A stretch of 6,044 nucleotides of DNA. It comes from Pseudomonadota bacterium. Lineage in GTDB: Bacteria; Pseudomonadota; Gammaproteobacteria; Enterobacterales; Enterobacteriaceae. Every line of letters starts with the position of its first letter. Position 1 is the first letter of the stretch. Under the pieces are notes generated by a model. That model did no database searches, had not been told where the DNA came from, and saw only the letters and a program-made list of their open reading frames with translations. The position numbers and the translations under genes were made by a program. Positions 1 through 4,722 of this stretch are shown in pieces. Location: NCBI GenBank assembly GCA_023454395.1, contig JAEYFY010000225.1, positions 1-6,044 of the forward strand, written 5' to 3'.

Positions 1-31
1 AACTTAAACCTGTTGCTGAAATATCGTTCAT
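1..31 (-). CDS. Start of a tail gene, probably tail tube (partial)
   Basis: Only the first ten codons (MNDISATGLS) are inside the window; the gene runs off the left edge. The ATG is preceded by AAGGA with a seven-base spacer, and the gap to the sheath stop codon is only 10 bases, so it is the next gene of the same operon. In contractile tails the tube gene normally follows the sheath gene, and the short N-terminus fits what I recall of small tube-like proteins found next to DUF3383 proteins. That identity is an inference from position and ten residues; another tail protein is possible. Confidence 0.6.
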   Translation of the reverse strand, partial: MNDISATGLS

Positions 32-41
32 TGTTTGTTCC

Positions 42-1529
42 TTAAACTAAATTGTGTGAGCCTTCAACTTTACGAACCCAATCGCCTTTACCGTAAATTA
101 ATACATATTTCATGGTGTATTCTGGTAAATTAGAAGGACCTGTTTCTTCAACGATTTCAGCGTTGTACCAATAACCTTTATTTTGTACGTCGTGCCACGC
201 TAAATCATCACCTGATGCATCTGTAATTGCGATTTTTTGTACTTCGGCCAGCGTTTTACCGGTAAGAATAGTGCCATTATTTAATGCTTTTGTAACAGCA
301 CCAGCAATAACCATCATCGCTTTTGCTTCACCATCTTTATTAGCTGGAATACCACGAGTGGAAAGCAATAAGCTTAACCATTGCTGTGCGATATAGGCTT
401 TTAACCATTGCTCATTAGTATGAACACTCATATCTAATGGATTAGAAGCATTTCCACATAAAAAACCACGTTGATAGAAACTAATATCAGTGCCCGTAAC
501 AGCCGTTTCACCGTAATAGTTCACACGTAATTTATCTAATCGATCCGCAGCAAGATCTGTCTTAACTTGAGATGGGAAAGTGATACCAAATTGACGATAC
601 ATATAGTTAGTGGTCGCATTTGTGCGATCAAAATCTGTTGCCGCCATAATTGCCATCGGTAGAGCTTGAACAAAAAAACCATCATCTGTTTTTAAATTTA
701 ATCCCGTTGATGCGGTACCGATTAATGCTTTACTATAAATCTCAGCTTGTTTATCCGGGACTGACAAATAGAGCTGATATTTTACATTTTCACCTGCAAT
801 GTACTCTGCTAACTCAACACTTTGCTCGACTGAAAGCTCAGTTAAGAATGTTGCACTACCAAATGAATCAGAAACCGCTTCGGCAGCGATAAATGCTTGA
901 AGTGCCGTTTGAGCCACATTGCCTTCAGATGCTTCTGCGTCACTTAACCCCAGAGCATCGGCTAAAGGTGAGTGATCCATCGTGATTTTTGCTTTTTCTT
1001 GTACGCCACCACTTAGCAAGAAAGCACCATCAAGTGCATTAAAAGTGACGTAGCAATTTGCAAATTGAGATTCGCTTTCAGCGTTTAATTTAGCCTGGAT
1101 CAGAGAAGCAACATCAGCGTAGGACTCAACATCTTTTAGAGAAATATCAGTCATATTTTTAGAGATATCACCGATAGTTAAAGTAAATGCCCCCTCTTCA
1201 ATTAACTTTAATTTATCAAGCGTTGCTGCTGGCGTACCAAATAATGCCGGAGCGCGACCTACTGGTTCAAAAGAAGCAATTTGTAGCTCTTTAGGTTTAC
1301 TAATAGGTGCGGGGCTAACATAACTGAAATATTGACGAGCAAATTTCGCTTCTGGTGATCCTGCACCAAGTAATTCATCCACTTGCCCGCTAGCAAATTC
1401 AAGTACTTTCCCTGCTGGAATTTTAGGATTTGTTGAGAAAATACGAGCGGTAAGTTTGCGCATAGGTGCGGCCGATGCACCAATAACCGCACTCGCGATA
1501 TCAATATAGCGCGTTTGTTTAATAGACAT
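42..1529 (-). CDS. DUF3383-family contractile tail sheath protein
   Basis: The 495-residue product has the length and look of DUF3383 proteins, which serve as tail sheath subunits in a group of contractile-tailed phages and related tailocins. Sheath subunits polymerise around the tail tube and contract to drive it through the envelope of the target cell. Visible parts are a short N-terminal segment (1-45), a region near residues 115-185 with an IGD...LKDVESYADVASLIQ-like stretch typical of the family, and a conserved-looking C-terminal half (about 280-400) with YRQFGITFPS, NYYGET and FYQRGFLCG motifs. There is no signal peptide or membrane segment. The ATG follows TAAGGATAAAT, in which the TAA is the stop codon of the gene upstream, so the two genes are tightly coupled. 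The reading frame is intact. Assignment to the family is firm by sequence style; the sheath role is family knowledge. Confidence 0.85.
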   Translation of the reverse strand: MSIKQTRYIDIASAVIGASAAPMRKLTARIFSTNPKIPAGKVLEFASGQVDELLGAGSPEAKFARQYFSYVSPAPISKPKELQIASFEPVGRAPALFGTPAATLDKLKLIEEGAFTLTIGDISKNMTDISLKDVESYADVASLIQAKLNAESESQFANCYVTFNALDGAFLLSGGVQEKAKITMDHSPLADALGLSDAEASEGNVAQTALQAFIAAEAVSDSFGSATFLTELSVEQSVELAEYIAGENVKYQLYLSVPDKQAEIYSKALIGTASTGLNLKTDDGFFVQALPMAIMAATDFDRTNATTNYMYRQFGITFPSQVKTDLAADRLDKLRVNYYGETAVTGTDISFYQRGFLCGNASNPLDMSVHTNEQWLKAYIAQQWLSLLLSTRGIPANKDGEAKAMMVIAGAVTKALNNGTILTGKTLAEVQKIAITDASGDDLAWHDVQNKGYWYNAEIVEETGPSNLPEYTMKYVLIYGKGDWVRKVEGSHNLV

Positions 1530-1537
1530 ATTTATCC

Positions 1538-2050
1538 TTAAATACGAAATAGATTAGAAATAAGTAAATTTGTTGCAGCAGTGTCTAAAGATAAGGTACT
1601 GGAAAAAGTGATATTAAAATCAAATGAAGGATTATGCTCATAGCTATTTCCAGCATTCATTATTGGCGCTCGCCTAATTTCACTCGCACGTTGTATCCCT
1701 ATTCCCACTTTTCTCATTGATTCGACAAAAGACAACGAATTAATAATCATTCGAGTCATTCGAATTAAATCACCTGCTGTTAAATTTGGATGTTGTTTAA
1801 TAAAACCTTGAACCTGAAACGTTAATTCGATCAGTTGTTGTTCTTTATGGTTTGCATTATTACCTTGAATATTATAATTTCTTTTTTGCCAACCTTGGGC
1901 AACCTCCTTTATAGGGAAAAACATAACAATATTATTATCTTGTTTTTTATCTGGTTGATAACCAGCAATAACATCAACATTAATATTTGCTAATTTAAAT
2001 TGTTTTAATAGTTGTTCACGAATGGCAATATTAATATCATTATCTTTCAT
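1538..2050 (-). CDS. Tail-terminator/neck protein, gp12-like (LIC_12616-like)
   Basis: This 170-residue soluble protein resembles the phage neck or tail-terminator proteins (gp12-like, LIC_12616 domain) that cap the end of a tail and, in full phages, join it to the head. Supporting features are the N-terminal DNDINIAIREQLL segment, a beta strand with IVMFFPIKE (41-49), GWQKRNY (53-59), a helix near 92-112 with LIRMTRMIINSL, GIGIQRASEIRRAP (116-129) and SFDFNITFSSTLSL (142-154). It is the first tail gene after the lysis cassette and lies directly before the sheath, the usual place for this family. The ATG has a near-ideal AGGAGG ribosome-binding site, so it is well translated despite the AT-rich spacer upstream. 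In a headless particle it would simply close the tail. Family placement comes from remembered sequence style and gene order. Confidence 0.7.
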   Translation of the reverse strand: MKDNDINIAIREQLLKQFKLANINVDVIAGYQPDKKQDNNIVMFFPIKEVAQGWQKRNYNIQGNNANHKEQQLIELTFQVQGFIKQHPNLTAGDLIRMTRMIINSLSFVESMRKVGIGIQRASEIRRAPIMNAGNSYEHNPSFDFNITFSSTLSLDTAATNLLISNLFRI

Positions 2051-2146
2051 TTCACCTCCTTAATATAGTTCTCCTTTTCTTTAAAAATTTAATCTATTTT
2101 ATTTTATAAATAATTTTTATTGATTATAAATTAATTAAGTTAATTT
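2051..2146 (-). other. AT-rich spacer between lysis and tail modules
   Basis: This stretch contains only a few G or C bases apart from the AGGAGG ribosome-binding site at its left end. No open reading frame of note and no GC-rich terminator stem is visible. It includes the AT-only inverted repeat ATTAATT...AATTAAT (about 2130-2156, entering the Rz stop region) and several TATAAA/TATAAT-like runs on the minus strand, so a weak internal promoter is possible but cannot be asserted. In a complete phage of this gene order the terminase, portal and capsid genes would lie here. Confidence 0.6.
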
Positions 2147-2596
2147 TTAATTAATACACTCTTGTCGAATATAATCTTGTAAACCTAAAATGATCTGTTC
2201 TGACTGCGCAATTCGTTCTCTGAGTAGCCAATAATTTCGGATAGCGGTGTCAGTAGGTCTGGCGGTGTTTGCATCAACCAAGCTGGCGGTGGAAGTGGCT
2301 GAGACTTTGTGACATTCTGCTTTGATATACACCCGCTCAGGAGCGCGCTCGCTAATATCACGCAACTGATCAATTTCTTTTTTTGCATGAACAAGTTCCT
2401 GTAAATGACGATTATCAAGTTGATTAAGCTGATTTATTCTTAATTGATAATCTTTATTCTCTGCAATCTGCTGAATAAGAGATTGATAAATATTATTGTA
2501 TTCCTGTTTCAAGGATTTGTTTTTATCAATTAACCAAATCAATCCTATACCTAGACATAAAATCGCTATTACCATTATTTTTAATAAATAATTCAT
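2147..2596 (-). CDS. Rz: Rz, i-spanin (inner-membrane spanin subunit)
   Basis: The 149-residue product is the inner-membrane half of the spanin complex, which links to the lipoprotein Rz1 across the periplasm and fuses inner and outer membranes in the last step of lysis. One N-terminal membrane anchor (about 3-23) is followed by a long coiled-coil-like region (25-80). The C-terminal half aligns by eye with lambda Rz: LRD...RVYIKAECHKV, TASLVDANTARPTDTA, YWLLRERI and DYIRQEC. Cysteines at 95 and 147 match the two that cross-link lambda Rz dimers. I chose the ATG at 2596, which overlaps the endolysin stop codon as ATGA, a common coupling arrangement. The frame stays open to a TTG at 2608, giving four more residues, but this is less likely. 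Rz1 is nested inside in another frame. Confidence 0.92.
   Translation of the reverse strand: MNYLLKIMVIAILCLGIGLIWLIDKNKSLKQEYNNIYQSLIQQIAENKDYQLRINQLNQLDNRHLQELVHAKKEIDQLRDISERAPERVYIKAECHKVSATSTASLVDANTARPTDTAIRNYWLLRERIAQSEQIILGLQDYIRQECIN
2185..2388 (-). CDS. Rz1: Rz1, o-spanin (outer-membrane lipoprotein), nested in Rz
   Basis: This 67-residue reading frame lies wholly inside Rz in a different frame, as in phage lambda. It starts MQKKKLIS, continues with a hydrophobic segment and reaches a lipobox LLSGC with the modified cysteine at residue 20, leaving a 48-residue mature lipoprotein. The mature part is proline-rich (PLPPP at 31-35, PP at 42-43, P48), the hallmark of Rz1. It would sit in the inner leaflet of the outer membrane and bind the C-terminus of Rz. 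The start at 2388 has AGGA eight bases upstream; the frame remains open a further ten codons, but that longer start would bury the signal peptide. A shadow frame would not be expected to produce a perfect lipobox and proline region together. Confidence 0.92.
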   Translation of the reverse strand: MQKKKLISCVILASALLSGCISKQNVTKSQPLPPPAWLMQTPPDLLTPLSEIIGYSENELRSQNRSF

Positions 2597-2997
2597 AATA
2601 ACAACCAAGCATCTTCAAAAACTTTTTCTGAATAAGGTTGATAGCCAAGTTCAATATTAACAATCGCTACGGTTAAAGGAATGGTGACACTTTTTAATTG
2701 TGTATTAATTGAATTATCGGCCTCTATGCCAATTTCTTTTGATGCCAGGCTAATATAGCCGGCTGTATTATTTTCGTTAGGTGGCGCATAACGATTGATA
2801 ATTGTTTTAATGGTGTTTAAACCATATTTTTTTTGGTACGTTTGTAATAATTTGTAGATAGCTCGTATTCCATATTCAGGTGAAATAAATTGGCAAAAAT
2901 CTTTATCGGTTTGCTCTATGGATAATCCTTGCCATTTCGAACCGTGCCGGATATTACCGGGGTTATTATTACGCTCACCACGTGCTATTTTAGCCAT
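2593..2997 (-). CDS. Endolysin, muramidase-like (NNPGNIR type)
   Basis: The 134-residue protein belongs to a family of small phage endolysins, often annotated only as structural protein, with a lysozyme-like domain that cleaves peptidoglycan. Conserved-looking features are RGERNNNPGNIR (6-17), the SPEYGIRA segment (39-46), a helix with LLQTYQKKYGLNTIKTIINRYAPP (50-73) and NENNT (74-78). Glu8 is the best candidate for the catalytic acid, which is an inference. There is no signal peptide, so release into the periplasm should depend on the holin encoded just upstream. The start overlaps the last eight bases of the holin gene, and its AGGAG ribosome-binding site lies inside the holin coding sequence; its stop overlaps the Rz start. 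The alternative is a virion-associated tail lysin, but the position inside the lysis cassette argues for an endolysin. Confidence 0.82.
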   Translation of the reverse strand: MAKIARGERNNNPGNIRHGSKWQGLSIEQTDKDFCQFISPEYGIRAIYKLLQTYQKKYGLNTIKTIINRYAPPNENNTAGYISLASKEIGIEADNSINTQLKSVTIPLTVAIVNIELGYQPYSEKVFEDAWLLL

Positions 2998-3298
2998 TTT
3001 TAACTCCTGCTCTTCCTTTAAGGAGTTTACTCACGGAATCTACTCCGACATAGCCAATAAACACACTGGCTAAGTAAGCAAACTCATGATTTATATTAAA
3101 TAAAATTAGAATATCTTTAATAAACCAGGCAAACATTGCACACATCAGCCCATCTATAGAGGTTTTTTTCCATCCTCCGCCGTTATATAAACCTCGAAGA
3201 ATAGCCATTCCTCCAGCTAGAGAGGCTGATATTCCTTGTTCTTTCATTGAAGAAAGGACAATAAATATCTGTTCCCATAGATCTGGATTTTCTTTCAT
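2990..3298 (-). CDS. Lambda S-family holin
   Basis: The 102-residue protein forms the lethal inner-membrane holes that release the endolysin and set the time of lysis. By eye it is a homologue of lambda S: KEQGISASLAGGMAILRGLYNGG, IDGLMCAMFAWFIKD and LASVFIGYVGVDS each have clear lambda counterparts. Three membrane segments are visible at about 22-37, 47-67 and 72-90, followed by a short charged C-terminal tail. The start is fixed by the length before KEQG, which agrees with lambda S, and by an in-frame TGA three codons upstream of the ATG. Unlike lambda S the protein begins with a single Met-Lys and no second in-frame Met nearby, so a lambda-style antiholin from a dual start is not encoded. 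The only strong ribosome-binding sequence lies too far upstream and favours an out-of-frame ATG. Confidence 0.92.
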   Translation of the reverse strand: MKENPDLWEQIFIVLSSMKEQGISASLAGGMAILRGLYNGGGWKKTSIDGLMCAMFAWFIKDILILFNINHEFAYLASVFIGYVGVDSVSKLLKGRAGVKNG

Positions 3299-3308
3299 TG
3301 TTTCTCAT
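3183..3308 (-). other. Out-of-frame upstream ORF overlapping the holin start
   Basis: An ATG at 3308 lies six bases after GGAGG, the ideal spacing, and opens a 41-codon frame that runs through the holin start and ends in the region coding for the first holin membrane segment. It is one base out of frame with the holin ATG at 3298, which sits 16 bases from the same GGAGG. The peptide (MRNNERKSRSMGTD...) resembles nothing I know. It may be a decoy start that limits holin synthesis rather than a protein with its own role. Confidence 0.4.
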
Positions 3309-3328
3309 GGCTTACCTCCAATAGGAGG
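3309..3328 (-). promoter_or_regulatory. Hairpin over the holin Shine-Dalgarno sequence
   Basis: On the minus-strand transcript CCTCC (3328-3324) pairs perfectly with GGAGG (3319-3315) across a TATT loop. The GGAGG arm is the only strong ribosome-binding sequence before the holin, so folding would hide it. Lambda controls S translation with a stem-loop at the equivalent place, so a timing role is plausible; this is an inference from base pairing alone. Confidence 0.6.
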
Positions 3329-3359
3329 AACTGTAATAAATAATATACTCATCCACAGC

Positions 3360-3373
3360 ACTTAAATTTAAGT
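3360..3373. repeat. Perfect 14-bp palindrome in the late leader
   Basis: ACTTAAATTTAAGT reads the same on both strands and lies in the untranslated leader between the second late terminator and the holin. It does not match the repressor operators at 4651 and 4708. It could be a protein-binding site or an RNA hairpin; in AT-rich DNA it could also arise by chance. Confidence 0.4.
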
Positions 3374-3401
3374 ACTGTTTTAACATGAGTATGTTTATGT
3401 T

Positions 3402-3417
3402 TTATCTAATTAGATAA
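3402..3417. repeat. Perfect 16-bp palindrome beside the second late terminator
   Basis: TTATCTAATTAGATAA is self-complementary over all 16 bases and lies 11 bases beyond the T-run of the terminator at 3429-3452 in the direction of transcription. No known site is recognised. A DNA-binding site or a short RNA hairpin stabilising the processed transcript are both possible. Confidence 0.45.
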
Positions 3418-3428
3418 GTGGCAGATAT

Positions 3429-3452
3429 AAAAAAAGACCACATGGTGGTCTT
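3429..3452 (-). terminator. Second late-leader terminator
   Basis: On the minus strand an eight-pair stem AAGACCAC/GTGGTCTT with a three-base loop is followed directly by a run of seven T (counting the last two stem bases). It is a strong intrinsic terminator placed between the late promoter and the holin, so late genes would need antitermination to be expressed. Confidence 0.88.
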
Positions 3453-3512
3453 CTATTGAAGATAAAATTTAGCAGATATCGTTAATTTATATTAGTTAAG
3501 ACAATAGAGATA

Positions 3513-3541
3513 CAAAAAAGCCCCACTTCAAAAGCGGGGCT
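3513..3541 (-). terminator. First late-leader terminator (tR'-like)
   Basis: On the minus strand an eight-pair stem AGCCCCGC/GTGGGGCT (one G-U pair) with a seven-base loop is followed by six T. It lies roughly 45 bases after the predicted late transcription start, comparable in role to the tR' terminator that Q-modified polymerase overrides in lambdoid phages. Confidence 0.9.
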
Positions 3542-3592
3542 ATTTATATTCTGTTGTGAGGTCTTTAGATACAAATCTCTCACTGTGGAGTT

Positions 3593-3621
3593 ATAGTATG
3601 CTTATTTTTCCTGAAAGTCAA
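3593..3621 (-). promoter_or_regulatory. Predicted late promoter (pR'-like)
   Basis: The minus strand carries TTGACT (3621-3616), a 17-base spacer and TACTAT (3598-3593), which puts transcription start near 3586. It lies in the gap between the Q gene and the lysis genes, with two intrinsic terminators directly downstream, the arrangement of a Q-dependent late promoter. No other promoter of this quality is visible in the 362-base gap at 3299-3660. The Q-binding element cannot be defined from one sequence. Confidence 0.75.
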
Positions 3622-3660
3622 TAACTAGTTTCTACAAAAATAAATAAACAGAGAAAATTA

Positions 3661-4476
3661 TTACTTAACAGTCACTTCTTGCAGAATTTTTTCTGATAAA
3701 GACTCTTCTTTAAAGCACTCTTCAACTAAATGTTCAAATAACGGTTTATAGTTACTGTACGCAACAGTTTTAGAAACACTCACTACTGTTTGTACTTGCT
3801 CTAATACTTCACTGAATTTTAAGCGAGGATACCCACGACCTGAACATTGATTACAAGGTTTGAAAACAGACACCCCTTGCTTTTCACTCTCTTTTTTATC
3901 TAAAACTTGACCACGTCCATGACAACGACATGCTAAACGAATTTCAGCTTTGCCCTTACATGTTGGGCAAACAACCCGAGTTGTTTCTCTTACTTCACGG
4001 TAAGAAGTGTTATTTTTTGGTTTAACTTTAAGCTCCCCGTTAAGATTTCGCGCAAGCTCTTTAACAGATTTTGAGGTGTAACTTTTGGTAGTAAAAACGT
4101 CAACTTCAATAAATCCATTACTGCAGTCAGGGCACGCTTTCTTACTTGCGGCACTTCTTGCGTAATCTTGGAAAGCATAATTAGCAATAATGTGTAAAAC
4201 ATTAGCTTTCACATCTTCATTAAGTTTATCAATGGCTTTGTATTGATAAGCTTGAGTTAATGCGTATTGATAAAGGCTTTCAATTGCTTCACTAGGATGA
4301 TTAATACTATGTTTAGCTAAAAATAACTCTATACCCATTCGCCCTTTTCGAGCGACTAAACTAATTGATGTCATTACATCAGTCACTGACAGTGAATCCA
4401 CTGCTTTCACTGTTCTTACATCACTCAATACTATGCTTTTTGGTGAAAAATATTTAGGTAAGTCCGCTAGTCTCAT
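3661..4476 (-). CDS. Q: Q-type late antitermination protein with DnaJ-like zinc motifs
   Basis: The 271-residue protein resembles the Q family of phage 82 (Antiterm family): an N-terminal MRL...KYFSPKS, LSVTDVMTSISLVARKGRMGIELF (29-52), then YAFQDYARSAASKKACPDC (100-118) and a C-terminal YKPLFEHLVEECFKEESLSEKIL (243-265) all have counterparts in what I recall of Q82. Q proteins load onto RNA polymerase paused at the late promoter and make it ignore terminators. Four cysteine pairs form DnaJ-like zinc motifs: C115/C118, C170/C173, C183/C185 and C208/C211, the last two with GRG. It is about 60 residues longer than Q82 as I remember it, the extra length lying between the first and last motifs. 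The start has AGGAG six bases upstream. The gene is divergent from the repressor and should be under its direct control; its target is the promoter and terminators just downstream. Confidence 0.88.
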   Translation of the reverse strand: MRLADLPKYFSPKSIVLSDVRTVKAVDSLSVTDVMTSISLVARKGRMGIELFLAKHSINHPSEAIESLYQYALTQAYQYKAIDKLNEDVKANVLHIIANYAFQDYARSAASKKACPDCSNGFIEVDVFTTKSYTSKSVKELARNLNGELKVKPKNNTSYREVRETTRVVCPTCKGKAEIRLACRCHGRGQVLDKKESEKQGVSVFKPCNQCSGRGYPRLKFSEVLEQVQTVVSVSKTVAYSNYKPLFEHLVEECFKEESLSEKILQEVTVK

Positions 4477-4658
4477 TTAATGCTCCTTTTGATTTCCTAT
4501 CACTACTTATTGGTCATCCATGTACCACGACAAGGCATGGCATTTATGCATCTAAATCACTCGCATTTTACGGCGTTATCTCAACGTGATTTTTACTTAC
4601 CACTCTTGCATTGGTTTATTTAGTTACTTTTTTGTACTTCTCGCACTTTTATTAACTA
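4477..4658 (-). other. Long untranslated leader of the Q gene
   Basis: If transcription starts near 4659, the Q message has an untranslated leader of about 180 bases. It contains small hairpins, for example CGTT/AACG near 4574-4586 and CCATG/CATGG around 4518-4540, and three tiny open frames without ribosome-binding sites (the longest, 14 codons, begins MHKCHALS). No cro-like gene, riboswitch or terminator is recognised. Confidence 0.4.
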
Positions 4659-4667
4659 ATAGTTAAT
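4651..4667. promoter_or_regulatory. Repressor operator A
   Basis: ATTAACTAATAGTTAAT is a perfect 8+1+8 palindrome. It shares the pattern TTAACYAATRGTTAA with operator B. It covers the predicted start point of the Q promoter and abuts its -10 hexamer, so a bound repressor dimer should block Q transcription. It also lies just upstream of the extended -10 of the predicted repressor promoter, a place where binding could either block or help that promoter. Confidence 0.8.
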
Positions 4668-4694
4668 GTTATATTTTAACCAAAATGACGTCAA
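4666..4694 (-). promoter_or_regulatory. Predicted promoter of the Q gene
   Basis: The minus strand has TTGACG (4694-4689), a 17-base spacer and TAACAT (4671-4666), with start near 4659 inside operator A. An alternative -10, TATAAC, is better matched but only 15 bases from the -35. A single operator half-site, TTAACCA (4676-4682), lies in the spacer. Confidence 0.6.
4667..4675 (+). promoter_or_regulatory. Predicted repressor promoter, extended -10
   Basis: TGTTATATT matches an extended -10 element (TGnTATAAT with one mismatch) and would start transcription near 4682, about 32 bases before the repressor ATG. No good -35 is present at the right distance. The element overlaps the -10 of the opposing Q promoter, so the two promoters should exclude each other. 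Confidence 0.5.
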
Positions 4695-4707
4695 GTAGCA
4701 AAGGAAA

Positions 4708-4722
4708 TTAACCAATGGTTAA
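4708..4722. promoter_or_regulatory. Repressor operator B over the repressor start codon
   Basis: TTAACCAATGGTTAA is a perfect 7+1+7 palindrome of the same pattern as operator A, centred 56 bases from it (4659 to 4715). The ATG start codon of the repressor is its centre. Binding here would block elongation or initiation of the repressor message and gives a simple route to negative autoregulation. The ribosome-binding site AAGGA (4701-4705) is directly alongside. Confidence 0.75.

Noticed and set aside
650..892. Plus-strand frame of 80 codons inside the sheath gene
   Set aside because: It is antisense to a clear coding gene, has no ribosome-binding site and no recognisable product.
1259..1504. 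Minus-strand frame of 81 codons in another frame of the sheath gene
   Set aside because: It is a shifted reading of the sheath N-terminal region with random-looking composition.
2597..2608. TTG start giving Rz four extra residues
   Set aside because: The ATG at 2596 overlaps the endolysin stop as ATGA and gives a normal lambda-like N-terminus; TTG has no better ribosome-binding site.
3371..3390. Possible LexA box (TACTGT...GAGTA)
   Set aside because: The left half matches but the right half lacks ACAG, so it does not meet the CTGT-N8-ACAG pattern.
3990..4202. Minus-strand frame of 70 codons inside the Q gene
   Set aside because: It is a shifted reading of Q without a ribosome-binding site or a signal or membrane pattern, unlike the nested Rz1.
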